A model generated the notes under the pieces. The model was not told where the DNA came from. It made no database searches and saw only the letters and a list, made by a program, of their open reading frames with translations. Both the position numbers and the translations under genes were made by a program. A stretch of DNA of 64,000 bases from Gerris lacustris (lineage: Eukaryota; Arthropoda; Insecta; Hemiptera; Gerridae): the NCBI GenBank assembly GCA_951217055.1, contig OX578282.1, positions 45,528,829 to 45,592,828 of the forward strand, in the 5' to 3' direction. Shown piece after piece: positions 13,983 through 26,262 of the stretch (the stretch's first letter is position 1; every line of letters starts with the position of its first letter).

Positions 13983-15538
13983 CGAGTATAGAGACTAAAT
14001 AGAGTGGTCAAAGAGGTAAGGCAGATGGCACCATTTACTCAGGGCTATCCCCACCACTAGAATACCAAGATTGAAACCTTCCTTCTGGTTGTCAAGTTGT
14101 CAGTTTTCAAACTAGAAGCTAAATACCACGACAAATTTTTGCGCCGGAAGGGTATAGTCATGTTATAGTTGAACTAAACAACAGGTTATAATAATAGTTT
14201 TTATTTACCGTATCAGTTTTAAGTTATGTTTCTTCTTCTTTAGCAAATTGCAAATTTTCATTGGAGTAATTTACTAATGTGCCTATTATAGTGCCATATT
14301 TTTGTTTTTCTGTCTTTAATAAAAAGAAATAATTGTTTTGATCAAAATTATTTCACTCCCTTTCAAGAAAATAGTGAGAAAGAGAGCTCGTACTTCACCA
14401 ATTTTTGAGTTCTGCAAATACACTAAAAACGATAGTGTGAACACAGACACCTCGAAAAAGAAAAACTTTCTTTAGCCAGAATTCAGTAATAAATTGTGAA
14501 TATATATTTCTAAAAAATTTCATTAATGTAAAAGAGTACTGTAGTTCATGTTAAAAATCAAAACAATTTTGACTGATGTAAAAAACGGGGGAAAATCAAA
14601 TAAATTTACAACCATACGAAATTGGTAGTCTATTTCTCCTTTATTTATTTTTATTTTTTATAACAATAAAAGGAATATGCAGCTTTCATGAAATTTAAGT
14701 GAGCTGTTTTGTTGATTTCTAAGATTAATGTGATTATATCAACATTAATTTTATCGGGTACGGGGTATAATGAGTAGTATTTTTCTTAAAGAAATATAAT
14801 AAATTATAAGTCCTATTCGCTATTCCTATTGAATATTGAAGCTTATTCAATTCAGCTAAATTAACTATCACAATACTTTTTTCAAACAAAGATCCAGCCT
14901 CTTTAATATTCTTTATTATAAGTCTTAGTCTTAGCCTAGCAGAGTTCAAAATTGTTCTATGAAAAATGTAATATTTTCCAGACTGATTCCTGTTATTTAG
15001 GTACCTGTAAATATTTTTGTTTCGCAAGTTTAGGTTGTACAAATTAAAAGAATTAATATTGACTCCACTCTTCATTTCCAATCCAAGTCTTGGAAAATGA
15101 ATAAGTAGGTAGTTCCCTTTTATCTTGTTTCCTACAAATACTTAAAAACACTTAAAATGTTACCTTTATACAGAAAAATACTAAAAAAGTAACGCATAAC
15201 ATACTATTCAGTAAACCCATACAACGTTCACGAGTTATAAGTTATAACCTTCTCTTGTTGATGAGGTTCAATTGTAACCTATTATCTTCCGGCGCAAAAA
15301 GTTTTCGTGGTATTTAGCTTCTAGTGTTTTCAATGCCTTTTGCCTTTGCCTTGCCTTTGCGTATTTGCTTAACATTATTTACCAAGCAAATAATGCTTTT
15401 AAACAGGAAAATAAGGAGCACGAGTAAACAGTGAGTAGCTTGTTTGAATTCTAGGGGAGGGGAAGCTGATTCACAAATGATGCCACTCCCCACTCCCTCC
15501 GGCCTATATCATGACACCTCTATTTAGTCTCTATACTC
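13983..15538. mobile_element. 1.56-kb non-autonomous element with inverted ends
   Basis: The left end GAGTATAGAGACTAAATAGA is matched by the inverted right end at about 15513-15538. A second inverted block inside, around AGAAGCTAAATACCACGA and GCGCCGGAAG, occurs at 14103-14150 and inverted at 15287-15331. The interior holds a 115-aa minus frame (14734-15081) without recognisable motifs and no transposase, so the element is non-autonomous or decayed. Its target duplication is unclear; the superfamily is unknown. Confidence 0.6.
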
Positions 15539-15544
15539 GCTGGT

Positions 15545-17890
15545 TCTAAGATATAAGAGAGAGGTTTTTAAGATATTATAATTATATATGTGACTATTTA
15601 ATTTTTTTGTGAACATAGCTTTTGTTGTGTTAAATTAATTGTTATCAGATGTTAGTATTTTCGTAAATATAGGCTGATAATTAAACTTGTTTATAAGTGT
15701 TATTAGCTAGACTACTTATTTCTTTTATTAATTTGTTCTATTTTACTTTTTGACATAGGAACAAGTATTCGTGCTCTAATTAATCAGATTAATTTATGAA
15801 CGACTCAATAATGACTCAATTCAAGTATTATCAACTTCTTTTATCGTCATCCTTAATATTTTATTAGGAAGTATAATTTACAAATGAAACATTAGAATAT
15901 GTTTTAAGCTAAGTTAACAGTTTAAAGGATTTATCAGTGATGCATCGTCTATTTTCCGTATATATTTATTACCGTGCCTCGAAACTACAAACTGAAAACT
16001 TGTACACAGAAGTTTCTCTTATCAGCACAGATTTAGTCCACCATGTATTTGTGGAACTTGGATTAGGTAAACGCAATTCCACGATAAAGCCATCTTATAT
16101 TCAACTCGGTCGGCAAAGATAACATGGCTAAGAAGTTAATGAGCAAATCCGGATTGGGGTCGGTCGCTAATCAGTTTTACGTATTAAGGTTATAGATTTC
16201 AAGTAACACGAGTTTAAGTCCAATTATAATCTAAGCTCAATTCTAATTTTAGCCTCAATTTATTAGTCCTTTGCAACTTTTCCTGTTCGCCTAACTAAGT
16301 GTTCAGGGAAAATTGAAAAGGTACACTGTGAACATAAACGAAAATTTAAATTTGACATGATGGATGGGGTTTAATTAGAATAATTTATGAATGGCCTAGA
16401 CTGCACAGTTTATGTACGTATGTATCGATTCCCTGTGTTTGTATTGTCCTTCTTATATAATAGTGTGTGGAAGAACACACATCTTATTAGCAAGTGAAAT
16501 ATCTAGTGATGATTACAGGAGCTCTTGTTAAGGGAAAATATTATCTTTGTGGCTGATTGCTTCTAAGAGCAATGTGTTCTGCTCTGCCCTTCACTTCAAA
16601 AAAACCTTTATGAAAACGTGTTTCTTCTGTGACTGCTTTTTGGCATAATTATGAGAGAAAAAAAGAGGCTGTTTTTACGATGGTATAACTAACCTTTTAA
16701 TCGGGAAAATAGAGTAAAAGAAAACAAGTTAGTGTAAAACATAAAAAAGAATAAAAAAAATGAAGGTAGATTTCACAGGAAAGTCTTGGTAGTGAAGTTT
16801 GGACGTCATAAAACTAAAGAGTAGAAACCGGCGAGTAGATATAGGGAACGGGCTCTGGGCCTGTACAACTGAGATAAGGCAAGAAAAGCCCCTCGGAAAA
16901 GCGAAAATCAACTTGAGAACCGACCGAGAAGAGAGAAGAAAAACACTTAACTGAGTGCAAAATAACTTGAGTGAAAACTCAGCCAGTGTCGAGGAAACTC
17001 TTTAATGAGTGACTTTGCTCAGGCAAGAGGAAAAAGCTCCGGCCAGGGGACTTAGAGCTCTAAGTGATAATTAACTGGCCCTCTAATAACTGTTTGTGAA
17101 AACTTCTCTTCCCTGCAACGACCTCTAAGAAATAACTGGCAAATCAAGGAGCTCGAAATTCGATGAAAATTAATTACATATTTTAAATATAACGGATCCG
17201 GTTCTTTAATCGAGGGAAAATATTTAATTTTAAACAGTTATTAGCTTTGACTAAAGTTTTGTTACTCTTTAACGTTTCAATTCTAATTAGCACTTTCGTT
17301 ATTGGTTCCTTAGGAAAAACAAAAGGGTTTACTTCTAAAAATCTACACTTCTGTGACCTACCAAGACATTCTTTAATTTTTTAAGTACCTCTTAAAAATA
17401 ATGTTTTGCAAATTAAATGATTAATGAAACGTCAGCTACAAATGTCTAGTTCTATTCAAATTAACATTGAACAAGAGTTCAAGATTTTGCTTTATAGGTT
17501 AAGTAATGAGGGAAATCAAAATTATTTATATACCTCTTCACATTTGCTTGGTAAGAGTTATTATTAGCTCCGTATACAAGACCTCCTTTTGTTTGTTTGC
17601 TTACTGTTTATTATTTGTAAAGCGCTTCTATCTTCAGACCCTCTAAAAATTATAATATTTTCATAATTTTGTGTACAAGATGTTTATAAAATTTTAAAAT
17701 ATGAATGAACCATATTTCATCCCTATCTTTATAATTTCGAGAAAAATTATTTATTACAAAGTTGTTCAGGATTGAACAACACGGACAAATATTAAATTCT
17801 AATTGAAATATTCCATTTTAGTTAATTTTCTGAAATATTAGTTCCTTTTCGGGAATTAAACAAAAAGCTAACAATAAGAAATAGTTTACC
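15545..17890. other. non-coding stretch with a GC-richer patch
   Basis: No gene was recognised. 16850-17130 is less AT-rich than its surroundings and has no second copy in the window, so it is a candidate for unique sequence. The 60-aa minus frame at 16729-16911 and the 61-aa plus frame at 15937-16122 have no identifiable domain. Confidence 0.4.
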
Positions 17891-17894
17891 CTGC

Positions 17895-18160
17895 ATTTTA
17901 ATAATAAACAAAATTCGGTCCGAGTCAACTCAGACAAACTTTCTCAAGTACCAGTGCAAAAGTATGGTCCAGTATTTATTAATTCTCTTGAGTTAACCTA
18001 GTTATTTTTAATTATTATTGAATATTTCATCAAAATTTCGGACTCGAATCCGGCTTCTCACTGACCGCGTTTAAAGCTATTTCAGGAACTTGATTTTTCC
18101 CGGGAAACGACTTAAATGGTTAGATTTTTATTTAAATGGACTACATTTTAGAATTTCTTA
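17895..18160. mobile_element. dispersed repeat C fragment
   Basis: Collinear with 44800-45030: both carry TCGGTCCGAG followed by CAACTCAGACAAACTTTCTC, then CATTTCATCAAAATTT, a block with a tRNA B-box-like word (ACTCGAATCC here), AAGCTATTT and GGAACT-GATTTTTCC. The order and orientation are the same in both, showing they are parts of one family. Confidence 0.65.
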
Positions 18161-18229
18161 ATCGAAATCACTTCATCGCTTTCGAGAAATAATTTTCCTA
18201 ATCATATTTGTTGATGCTATCAAAAATAT

Positions 18230-18391
18230 TCTGTCAATTTGTGTGGCACGTGGCATCTTCGCAAACATTCGCTTACTTTATTGATATATTATGCTTTTAC
18301 AACCCATGCAATAATTTAGACAATATTGTAGGTTTATCAATATAATACGTGATAGAATGCGAGTAAGCTATGTGCCACACTAATTGGCTGA
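18230..18391. mobile_element. short inverted-repeat element related to R1 ends
   Basis: Starts CTGTCAATTTGTGTGGCACG and ends, inverted, with GTGCCACACTAATTGGCTGA. The end sequence (CCAATT-GTGTGGCACA-AGCTTCCTCGCA type) is the same as the terminus of the longer R1 repeats at 53801, 54411, 56950 and 57630. The roughly 160-bp unit looks like an internally deleted, MITE-like derivative of R1. Confidence 0.6.
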
Positions 18392-18479
18392 CTAATTTTA
18401 TTTTAAATGTCAAAATTGTTATGTTTTATACACGGATAAAAGATATCAATTTAGCAATATTTATGTGCGCAGTTGGTTT

Positions 18480-18621
18480 TTAAAATATATCGGTTCGCGA
18501 AAATTGAATTGAATTGAAGACAGACAAGACTATTAGGCTATAAATATACTTATTTGAGTATTTAATGTTGAAACTAATTGAAGCGAGCGTAAGCGAGCTT
18601 CTTACATTCAACGAAATATGC

Positions 18622-18653
<32 letters not shown>

Positions 18654-19085
18654 AGTAACGTTTACGCGTGTGACGATAACTTGAGTAAAAGTTGACCGAT
18701 TTAGTTGAAATTTGGTATACATCATCCTCTTACTAATACTCAGGCTAAGTTCGTTGGACAGCGAGATCCGTCCAAGAGTTCGCGCGCAATGCTCGCGTAA
18801 ACGTGAGCTTCAAATTTAAAATTGGAATTTCAGGACGGGAAAAAATTATATCATCACCTACTCTATGAGACGAACATTTTTTTGAAATAACATTTTTTAG
18901 TAAAACCAACAACAACACTGCTATGAATTAATAAAGATCGCTAAAACTATTAAAGCGGACCTAAACGTTTAAAATAGAGAAAACAACCTTTTTACCAATA
19001 TCTTAAGTTCTAACGTAACAATCTTAATAAAACTTAGTGTACATCGTCTAAAGTACAATTGAAACAAGTATGTAAAATTTCAACT
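18480..19085 (+). mobile_element. dispersed repeat B, copy 1
   Basis: Matches 50465-50830. Shared words are AAAGTTGACCGATTTAGTTG, GAAATTTGG followed by ATACAT, AGGCTAAGTTCG, and near the 3' side ACATCGTCTAAAGTA and AAATTTCAACTTGATACA. The older copy at 50465 is shorter. Non-coding; class unknown. Confidence 0.65.
18625..18653. repeat. (GTCT)n microsatellite
   Basis: About seven tandem GTCT units inside repeat B. Homologous positions in other repeats here (31918, 44337, 63328 inverted) also carry GTCT/GACA runs, a frequent feature of arthropod dispersed repeats. Confidence 0.9.
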
Positions 19086-19089
19086 TGAT

Positions 19090-20990
19090 ACAAGCAGTAG
19101 TATTTGAGTAATGAAGTAATACATTTATAATATTAGTTTAAAAGCTATTACGGGTGGTTGAGATTCTTATAGTCGTGTGTGTAGGTTTGTTTGTTAGGTA
19201 GGTTTGTTTGTTAGGTAGGTTTGTTTGTTGTTGTTGTTGTTAGGAAGTAAAGCTTGGTACCGAGTACCCCCACTCTACCCCTCACTACCCTCTTCCACTT
19301 ATCTTCAACTATGACATTCATCATGATTAACAAATTTCAATATTCAGTATTTTATTGCAATACGCTCGCTTCAATAATAGAGCCACGCGATGCCTAGTTA
19401 ACCTTTAGATAATTTAATTTAGTACACGAGCAACTTCATAATGCGGAGGTTGCTCAAGGTTTGATAACTTACTAACGAAAAATGTGTTCATAAATCAACA
19501 TATTAAATTTAAATATAAATGAAACGAAACAAACGTATTTGATATTGTGAGTTCGCATCTAAGATATATATAACACAACAGGCTGAGTCGGTAGCTTCAT
19601 CTTTAATTAGATATAAACATTGCTTGGTTTATATAAAAACTCTTAACAGAAATTTTATTGTTTAAAAACGGAAATGAATTCTAATAATCTACTTATTGTC
19701 TTATAATAAAATTAATTTGCAATTATACTTAATGCCTCAAACGAAAAGACAACTGAAATCTCAATGAGAAACCGAATCCCCGAATCACTTCTTTTTAAGA
19801 ATCTTTGAAAATATTAAGGGTATTTTGCCGTCAATCCTCTCTTAGAGTTTTCTCCCCCCCCCCCCCCCTCCCCCCCTACTTCTCATTCCTTTTAATTCGA
19901 AATGAAGCAGAATTTAGAAAGAAAGCGGGAATAAGGATTTTCCTTAAGATGAAAATCCCGTGGATTATAAATTAAAAGATTTATACTTCGCAAAGCCGAG
20001 AAACTGAAATTAATTCACTTGGAAATGTTAAAGATTCAAAAATTGATATTTACAGTACTTCATTTATTATGTTTTTAGGGCTTTGAATCATTTTATTCTG
20101 TATTTATCGTATTCTCTATACTTTAAAATTAAAACTACCTTCTAAATGAAGTATGAGATTATAATTTAGAATTTTATGTTTCGCTCCTAAGAAGTTGACG
20201 TTCTTGTAGTATGGTCCACGGGAAACTGATGATTTTTTTATTAAGCTGTACTCGGCTATTTTTCAAATTAAATCAGTCATATGATGACCATCTAATTAAT
20301 TACCACGCAAGTCTGTTTTGTAAAGTTAAGGATTACTCACTTCAATAAATTGCTTTTTTTTAGTTCGTTCTGTGTTGTAGGGTTTTTTCCCACAAACTTA
20401 TGGTAATCCTAATATTTAATATTCTTATATCTAATATCTTATGTCTAATATCCCTATTACACACGTCTTCAAATCTGTTCACCTTGGTGCCCACCAAGGT
20501 GAACTTTATGTAGCACATTAAGACAGTTAGGATAGGTCCCACGCACATTCTAACAGTTAAGTTAGGTTAGGTCTTACGACAGTTCTTAGTAAGTTTTCTA
20601 CCTTCTGATGCAAAGTAAAAATAGAAGGCAGTGCGCAAAATTGCATAAAATAAATAGACCATTATTGGAACCAATTATGACAAATTAGTAAGTACCATAA
20701 CAGTTAGCAATCAAAATCAATTAGCCTGTAGTTGATAGTTAAGCCGCTCCCTGACTTGTCGGTGTAGTATTGTTTTACTCGGTAGGCTCTGTACCGATTC
20801 GAATTTTTGTCCGCTACATGTTGTTTTGTGTCAATATCACATAATGGTAATACTGTAGACAAAGGAAAACGTTTAATCTACTCGTCATCTAATACTTTTA
20901 TTCGCAAAAGAGGATTTCGAGACATTACCTACACTGGAAGATTTATAGTGTTGTGATGGCTCCAACCGTGAGAGATTATTATGGTAGAAG
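19090..20990. other. AT-rich non-coding stretch with simple repeats
   Basis: Contains a 17-bp minisatellite of GTTAGGTAGGTTTGTTT type (19185-19240, three copies), a C-rich run (19853-19875) and short TCTAATAT duplications near 20405-20455. No gene was recognised. The frame at 20360-20548 minus is not convincing. Confidence 0.5.
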
Positions 20991-21785
20991 CATAACAGCT
21001 ACGCTTTATTTTTTTATTTATTTTTAGGGTAGAGGCGTTAAGTGTCTGGTTGCCATTGCAAGAACATTGCTTCCCTGTTGGACAAGTTTGTGCGACCAGG
21101 AGTCGGAGGCTATTTGGCCAAGGTCCAAAATCCCTTAGTATTTGAAGGGACGCGACCAGGGCATATCAAAATCTGTTTTGTATTCAGGTCGCCCTTTAGA
21201 CCCAAAGGCCCACGCAGTGATGGGGTAAGAGGGTCTCATATACCTCAGGGATTTTTATATCCAGACTTTTGTATAACAGGCTGGTCCCTAGGATAAAGTT
21301 GGCCTTTACAAATATTTAGTGGGCGTTTTTTATACTTCCCGCACCCTAAAATGAATTATGTGGTGTCTACAACAGGTCCTTTGTCATTTAGCCCTACTAT
21401 GGAATTGCCTGAACATTCTTAGATACCCTTAATAGAAAATTATCTTTTCTTAGGCACATAATCAGTGGACTGTCTCTAAAATAAGTGTCTGTTGTGGAGT
21501 ACATTAAAGCGAGAGTACTTTCTTTCATAGCATTGCTGTGCCGGTCATTTAAGAGTAGGATTTCTTCACACCTAGGATATTTTAAGTGGCTTTAGGAAGA
21601 GGATGGTTGCAACTTCTGGTCTTTTCTTTCTTCACACCTAAGATATTCTAAGCGACTTTAGCAAGAGGATGGTTGTAACTTCCATACATCAATGTAGTTG
21701 CTATGGCTTTAAGTTGGGTTGCCTTAACATTCGAGAACTATTATTGAATTAAATCCACAGCAAAATAATTTATATATTTTAATGA
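20991..21785. other. less AT-rich unassigned stretch with a 66-bp tandem duplication
   Basis: 21040-21300 is distinctly more GC-rich than its surroundings and holds an 84-aa open frame (21042-21296 plus) that matches no family I recognise. 21561-21692 contains two copies, 66 bases apart, of a unit around TTCTTCACACCTA and GAGGATGGTTG. Could be a decayed gene fragment or unique non-coding DNA. Confidence 0.35.
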
Positions 21786-21888
21786 TAAATACGTATAATT
21801 ATAAGATAAAAAGAACTTTTTGTATACTACGTTTTTAAATTCTCTGTTGAATCATATGTAGTGTTGATAATATAATTGTTATAGTTAT
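21786..21888 (+). mobile_element. dispersed repeat E, partial copy (left of an insertion)
   Basis: Matches 11945-12045 (AGATAAAAAGAACTTTTT, CTACGTTTTTAAATT, TGTTGATAATATAAT). The copy breaks at TGTTATAGTTAT, where a 142-bp retroposon is inserted. Confidence 0.75.
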
Positions 21889-22030
21889 TTTTATTTTTTA
21901 TTTTTTATTTTTTTGGGGGGTTTTAGTCCCGATCAACTGGCAGGGTTATTACAGGCCGGGGGTTATTCGGCCACTTTACTCATCTAATCGATGAGATCAT
22001 CAGTGTGAAACATGTCTTACCCCGCTGGGA
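21889..22030 (-). mobile_element. 142-bp retroposon with (A6T)n-like tail
   Basis: On the minus strand it begins TCCCAGCGGGGTAAGACATG, runs through CACTGATGATCTCAT and GATCGGGACTAAAACC, and ends in an A-rich tail of repeated AAAAAAT units. It is flanked by TGTTATAGTTAT (21877-21888) and TGTTATTGTTAT (22031-22042), a 12-bp target duplication with one mismatch. The undisturbed repeat E at 12040-12056 shows the same TTATTGTTAT word once. A SINE or the 3' end of a LINE; no tRNA boxes were seen. Confidence 0.6.
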
Positions 22031-22059
22031 TGTTATTGTTATGATTATTATTATTATAT

Positions 22060-23754
22060 ATATATTATTATTATTTTTTATATATATAAAGTGGCTAGAA
22101 AAATCTGAAAAGTTGAAAACAATTATTTTTACCCCCCTTAAAAAGAAATTATGAACTTACATTTAAATTTCTAATAATTTTATTATAATTAATCGTGCTA
22201 GTAAAATACGAAGAATTTTGTTCCCTCCGTTGAAGTTAATAAGCATTTGTACTGTTTTCATATAATCCTATTTAATTTTTAAGTGTTAGAACTAATTATT
22301 TTAATGTTAGTTTTAATTCTTATTCCGTTTCAGGCGTTGTGAACTTGTCATACTAACTTAAGGTATCTCTGCTTTTTATTAGGGTTTTGTTGGTAAAATA
22401 AAAAAAAGGAACCTTTATAGTTTCCTTCCTGTGTCTGTCACTCTGTTCTGTTCCAATAAATTTTGAATCAAAAGAGATAAAAACATGAAACTTTGCATCG
22501 TTTTGACGCCCACACAGGAAATAGTGAACTCAAAATTATCAGCTGTTCAAATCCAAAATGGCGCATATCATGTCACGCGAAAACTATATATTTTAAAAAT
22601 TTTGTGTGGGATATTAAATAAAAGGAACTAATGAGTACATTAAAACAAATATATAACACTTGTGTGAATTGTTTAATTTTCCACGCTTTTTTGTCAAAAA
22701 ACATAACATTTTGCCGTGCGAGATTGATTCCTTAAACATCCTGCGCTTGTCTTTCTGTCTGTCTCTATAATCTTTAAAAGTACCAACTTTGAAGTTAAAC
22801 TATATATAATAACCCAATTACTTCTCAAAAAAATATCATTTTGCAAAAACTAGGGGGTTAAGCTTAAGTGGTTGAAAATATTTTATAAATGTTTTATAAG
22901 GGTAATGCGTCATGTGTCTTTAATGAAAGAGTTGCTACCCTCGTTGTAGAATATAATTTTCAAATGTTATCTGTAAATTGGATTAAATTCGATTTTTCGT
23001 GTGTTTATTTGACCGTAAATTTTTGAAAATAGTAACTAAAGTTGTTTAGGTGTGAATGTGATTTTCATTTGGGAGAAACTAGTCAATGGAAAATATATAG
23101 ATTGAGGGGGAAAAAAGGAGTTTGAAATATAAAAGGAAAACTGGAGGTTTTAAAGTATTTTATTTGTGGGTATGTTGTGTTCTCTCTCTTTCACAAAAGA
23201 GAGAATTAAAAAAAGAGTAATAAAACAAGATTAAAATTCACAGAGAAGAATTCAGTGTCTGTGATTAACAGTGGGTAATTTAATTTTGTGCAAATTAGCC
23301 ACGGGTAGAGATTTTCGCGAGGCAATGAGGCCTGGTCAATTCTAGTGAATATTCCCTTTAAACATTTTCAACTAATTTTAGTTCCACCAGTTATTATTCT
23401 GGGGATGAAAAAGTAGGCTGGGACTAAATAAGTTTTTGTTAACTTGATACAGAAGTTTTTTTTATTACATTTAACTTAACTTTTTTTGCATCGGAAAATA
23501 GATAGTCTTTGTGATTTAATTACACCTTAACTATTAAAACACTAACAAAAAAGTCTTAACTTGTGCTTTGACCTAGTTAAAGTGGTACGATTTCTTGTGG
23601 CTTTATTAGTAACACTTTTTTATATGACGAAAATGAGAGCATTTTGATTCAAAACTTAGCAGTTATGTTATGTGTAATAACTCAATCACAGGAAAATGAT
23701 AGGGAAGCCCCAAAAATCTCTTAAAAGCTAGGGGTTGACTATAATTTATAACAG
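22060..23754. other. AT-rich non-coding stretch
   Basis: 22085-22155 matches 37976-38025 (GAAAAGTTGAAAACAATTAT versus GAAAAGTTAAACATTGTTAT, then ACCCCCTT), a small dispersed repeat. 22400-22790 has the style of a dispersed repeat with TGTCTGTC words. No gene was recognised. Confidence 0.4.
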
Positions 23755-24129
23755 AAAAAATAAGGGTTGCCTACTTTCCCCTATGGCGAACTATGGAATT
23801 GCCAGGTATAAACAGGTGAGTAAACGTAATTAATATACCCTCATCAGTTATTTCATCGATTTATTTATCAAATGAAAGGTAATTTTATTCCCAATCCAAC
23901 CGCATTAGGTTTTCTAAATGTTACATCTAAAATGTAGGCAACCATAGATTCAACCAACTTTTTGATAAGGCAACCTAATACGGTTGGATTGGGAATAAAA
24001 TTACCTTTCATTTGATATATAATTCGATATAATAACTGATGAGGGTATATTTATTACGTTTACTCACCTGTTTATACCTGGCAACTCCATAGTTGACCAG
24101 AGGGGAAAGTAGGCAACCCTTATTTTTTT
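23755..24129. mobile_element. fold-back element with about 158-bp arms
   Basis: The left arm 23755-23912 and right arm 23971-24129 are inverted copies, starting TAAGGGTTGCCTACTTTCCC and closing on CCAATCCAACCG and TTAGGTT. The 58-base spacer contains TAGGCAACCATAGATT. The arms differ by scattered substitutions and small indels. Non-coding; it would fold into a long hairpin if transcribed. Confidence 0.85.
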
Positions 24130-24685
24130 AATTCCTTGGGGTGAATTCTCTCAGCTAATGTTTGATTTTCATAAATAACACATCGGGGAAGTTCAAGTAA
24201 GGGGAAGTTAATACATTTTATTATTTAACATCATCGGTACGCGATTTAGCTGAGCAACCTATTTGCGATGTATCAATCTATAAATTCTATATCATATATT
24301 CTTTATTATCATTGAATAACAGATGATCTTGGCTGGCCTACGGCCAGCCTTTGCCCGTCGAGTGGCCAGGTAGATATATTATGCCAGGTGTAAGATCTGG
24401 TAATGTTGAAGGAGATTATGGGAAATTGTAGCCAGATGGGTTATACAGTTATAATTCCCAGTCTATAAATGACAATTTAAAAATTAAAAACAGTGCAAAG
24501 GTAAGAAAGCGATTGACGTCTTGAGAAGCTAAGCTTGTACCTTTGGCTGGGGAGTTGTAGAGCGGATTGAGTAATGTAGGGTGGCAGGAGTGACGGGAGA
24601 GGATGGGAAGGTCGGACATCTTACTGTTCCCGTAAATATTTAAAAACTTTAGTTGTTCTAATCTATATTTTTTGGAGAATACGAT
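24130..24685. other. non-coding stretch with a GC-richer block
   Basis: 24320-24620 is less AT-rich (CTACGGCCAGCCTTTGCCCG near 24340) and contains an 84-aa minus frame (24449-24703) without recognised motifs. Nothing firmer can be said. Confidence 0.35.
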
Positions 24686-24689
24686 ACCT

Positions 24690-25030
24690 CCAACATGCGC
24701 CAAATGTTAGTTCTCATATAATAAATTTAATAAACAAATATCACACCAACCAAAACGTAAAAACCGCTATGTAAACAGTTTTTTCAATTTCATCCCCCCC
24801 CCCTCCCTTAAAACAAAAATAACACAAAAATGAACGTAACAAAAATTAAACTACTATTCTAGAGCTTTTCAACGATATGCATCATATTATAAAATATTAA
24901 CTTTGACATTTGTACCCCTGTACTCTAAGGTACCAAAATTATATTTTAAAATAACAAACAATACAAAAGGGCATTCATTTAACTAATAAACAAATATAAA
25001 TAAAATACCAAATAACAAAATTAGAAACGC
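24690..25030. mobile_element. dispersed repeat C-related copy, uninterrupted
   Basis: Matches 52060-52490 from CATGCGCCAAATGTTAG through AACCGCTAT, GAGCTTTTCAACGATATGCA, CTTTGACATTTGTACCCC and AACAAACAATAC. It lacks the small insertion found at 52272-52329, so it serves as the empty site. The central part is shared with the 1-kb repeat at 4484-5485. Confidence 0.75.
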
Positions 25031-25560
25031 GGAAAAATATTAAGGCTAAATTCAAGTCAGGACGAGGCACTGCGCACTCAGCAGAAGTAAGGACTGAGGC
25101 CTCAACCATCACAAGACCGATTTGCCTTTTCTTTCAGTAAGAGATGATATGAAAATAACTAGAGACAGCATTCCCTCAGTGGAAGAAAACGGAAATCATT
25201 CAGTGGCGGAGTGTGTCATATGCCAAGATATGACGTAGTAAATTTAATTGTTGAAGCATAGTATTTTCTTAACTTGTTTTTTTTTACTTGTTTTGTAGTT
25301 AAAATAAAATAAGTTCAGTCGTTGTATAATTTATATTATATGGATACCGGATCTTAGACTATATAGTTCAACATTTTAAAAGTAAATTGTTTTGTTTACG
25401 TGTCAAAAAGTTGTTTGTTAAGGTTTTTTTACTTTTATTTAGTAGTTTATCAATTTAAAATTAAAATGTTTAATTGATGTGTCAAAAACTGTCCAAATGT
25501 CTTAAAAACCAATAAAACAATGCCCCCCCCCCCCTAAAAAATTGATTTTTTCCTCCTTAA
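25031..25560. other. unassigned non-coding stretch
   Basis: 25060-25250 is less AT-rich and single-copy in this window. The remainder is AT-rich with a C run near 25522-25534. No gene was recognised. Confidence 0.35.
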
Positions 25561-25574
25561 AAAAATTGAGGCTT

Positions 25575-25800
25575 ACCACCATGACATGTTATACATCAAA
25601 TTAAAGGTCTTGAAATGTAGAAAAAGAATATGCAACTATTACAATTTTACACCTAATATTTTCAAGATAGTGGCCAATATGGCGGGCGACTAAAAAGTGT
25701 TTTTAGTCACCATGACATGTTATACATTAAAGGATAAGGGAAATTACAATTTAAAGGTCGAAGTGTAGAAAAAGAATATGCTACAATTAAAATTTTACAC
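25575..25800 (+). repeat. tandem repeat, about 148-bp period, related to 62847-63220
   Basis: Two copies of a unit containing CCATGACATGTTATACAT, AAAGGTC-GAA-TGTAGAAAAAG and AATTTTACAC, the first with GGCCAATATGGCGGGCGACT. The same unit on the opposite strand repeats at 62847-63220 with a 131-133-base period. The longer spacing here is due to an extra block of about 16-18 bases near 25731. Confidence 0.75.
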
Positions 25801-25904
25801 TTAATAATTTTAACTTAATCGTACAGAAGCCGGCAATTATCGCCTCACGTACTTACGTGAAGCACGCCTTAATTGTTCATCGTAAGCTAAGACCATACAT
25901 ATAA

Positions 25905-26262
25905 AAAATACACTAAAATGGAGAAAGTCATTTCTTTTAACAGACACAGTACTTCGATTGATCACAGGATATGCGCATATCACTAAAGCTTGAGTCCTAG
26001 TGTACTTAGTAAAGCAGTCGACACCGAGGACTCACTGTTGTGCGTTTTTGTCGGGTCCATGCCGATTCCGCCTCGCAATAAAGACAACCACAATACTTCG
26101 TGTTAATTAGGTATATGTATATGTAATTTGAGTCCCGGTGTCGACTGCTTTACTTAAGCACACCGGGAGTCAAGCTTTAGTGACATACACATACACTGTG
26201 ATCACTCGTATTAATGTTTTTGTTAAAAGAAATAGCTTTCTCCTTTTTAGTGCATTTTTATA
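25905..26262. mobile_element. fold-back element with about 130-bp arms
   Basis: The left arm (ACTAAAATGGAGAAAG, TTTCTTTTAACA, TGATCACAG, CACTAAAGCTTGA, AAGCAGTCGACACCG) is repeated inverted in 26125-26262. The loop of roughly 90 bases contains GTCGGGTCCATGCCGATTCC. The arms have diverged moderately. Non-coding; probably a MITE. Confidence 0.8.

Noticed and set aside
20558..20574. TTAGG-like telomeric repeats
   Set aside because: Only about two TTAGG units (AAGTTAGGTTAGGT), too few to call an interstitial telomere repeat.
21042..21296. 84-aa frame as a gene
   Set aside because: The region is less AT-rich, which lengthens frames by chance; no recognisable domain in this or the other frames.
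22316..22366. Micro-exon between TTTCAG and AAG|GTATCT
   Set aside because: The 29-base insert lacks any supporting evidence and contains a stop in two of three phases; splice-like pairs of this quality are expected by chance.
23995..24060. CTGATGA at 24035 as another hammerhead
   Set aside because: The box is present, but no stem-loop followed by GAAAC or GAAAG occurs at the required distance.
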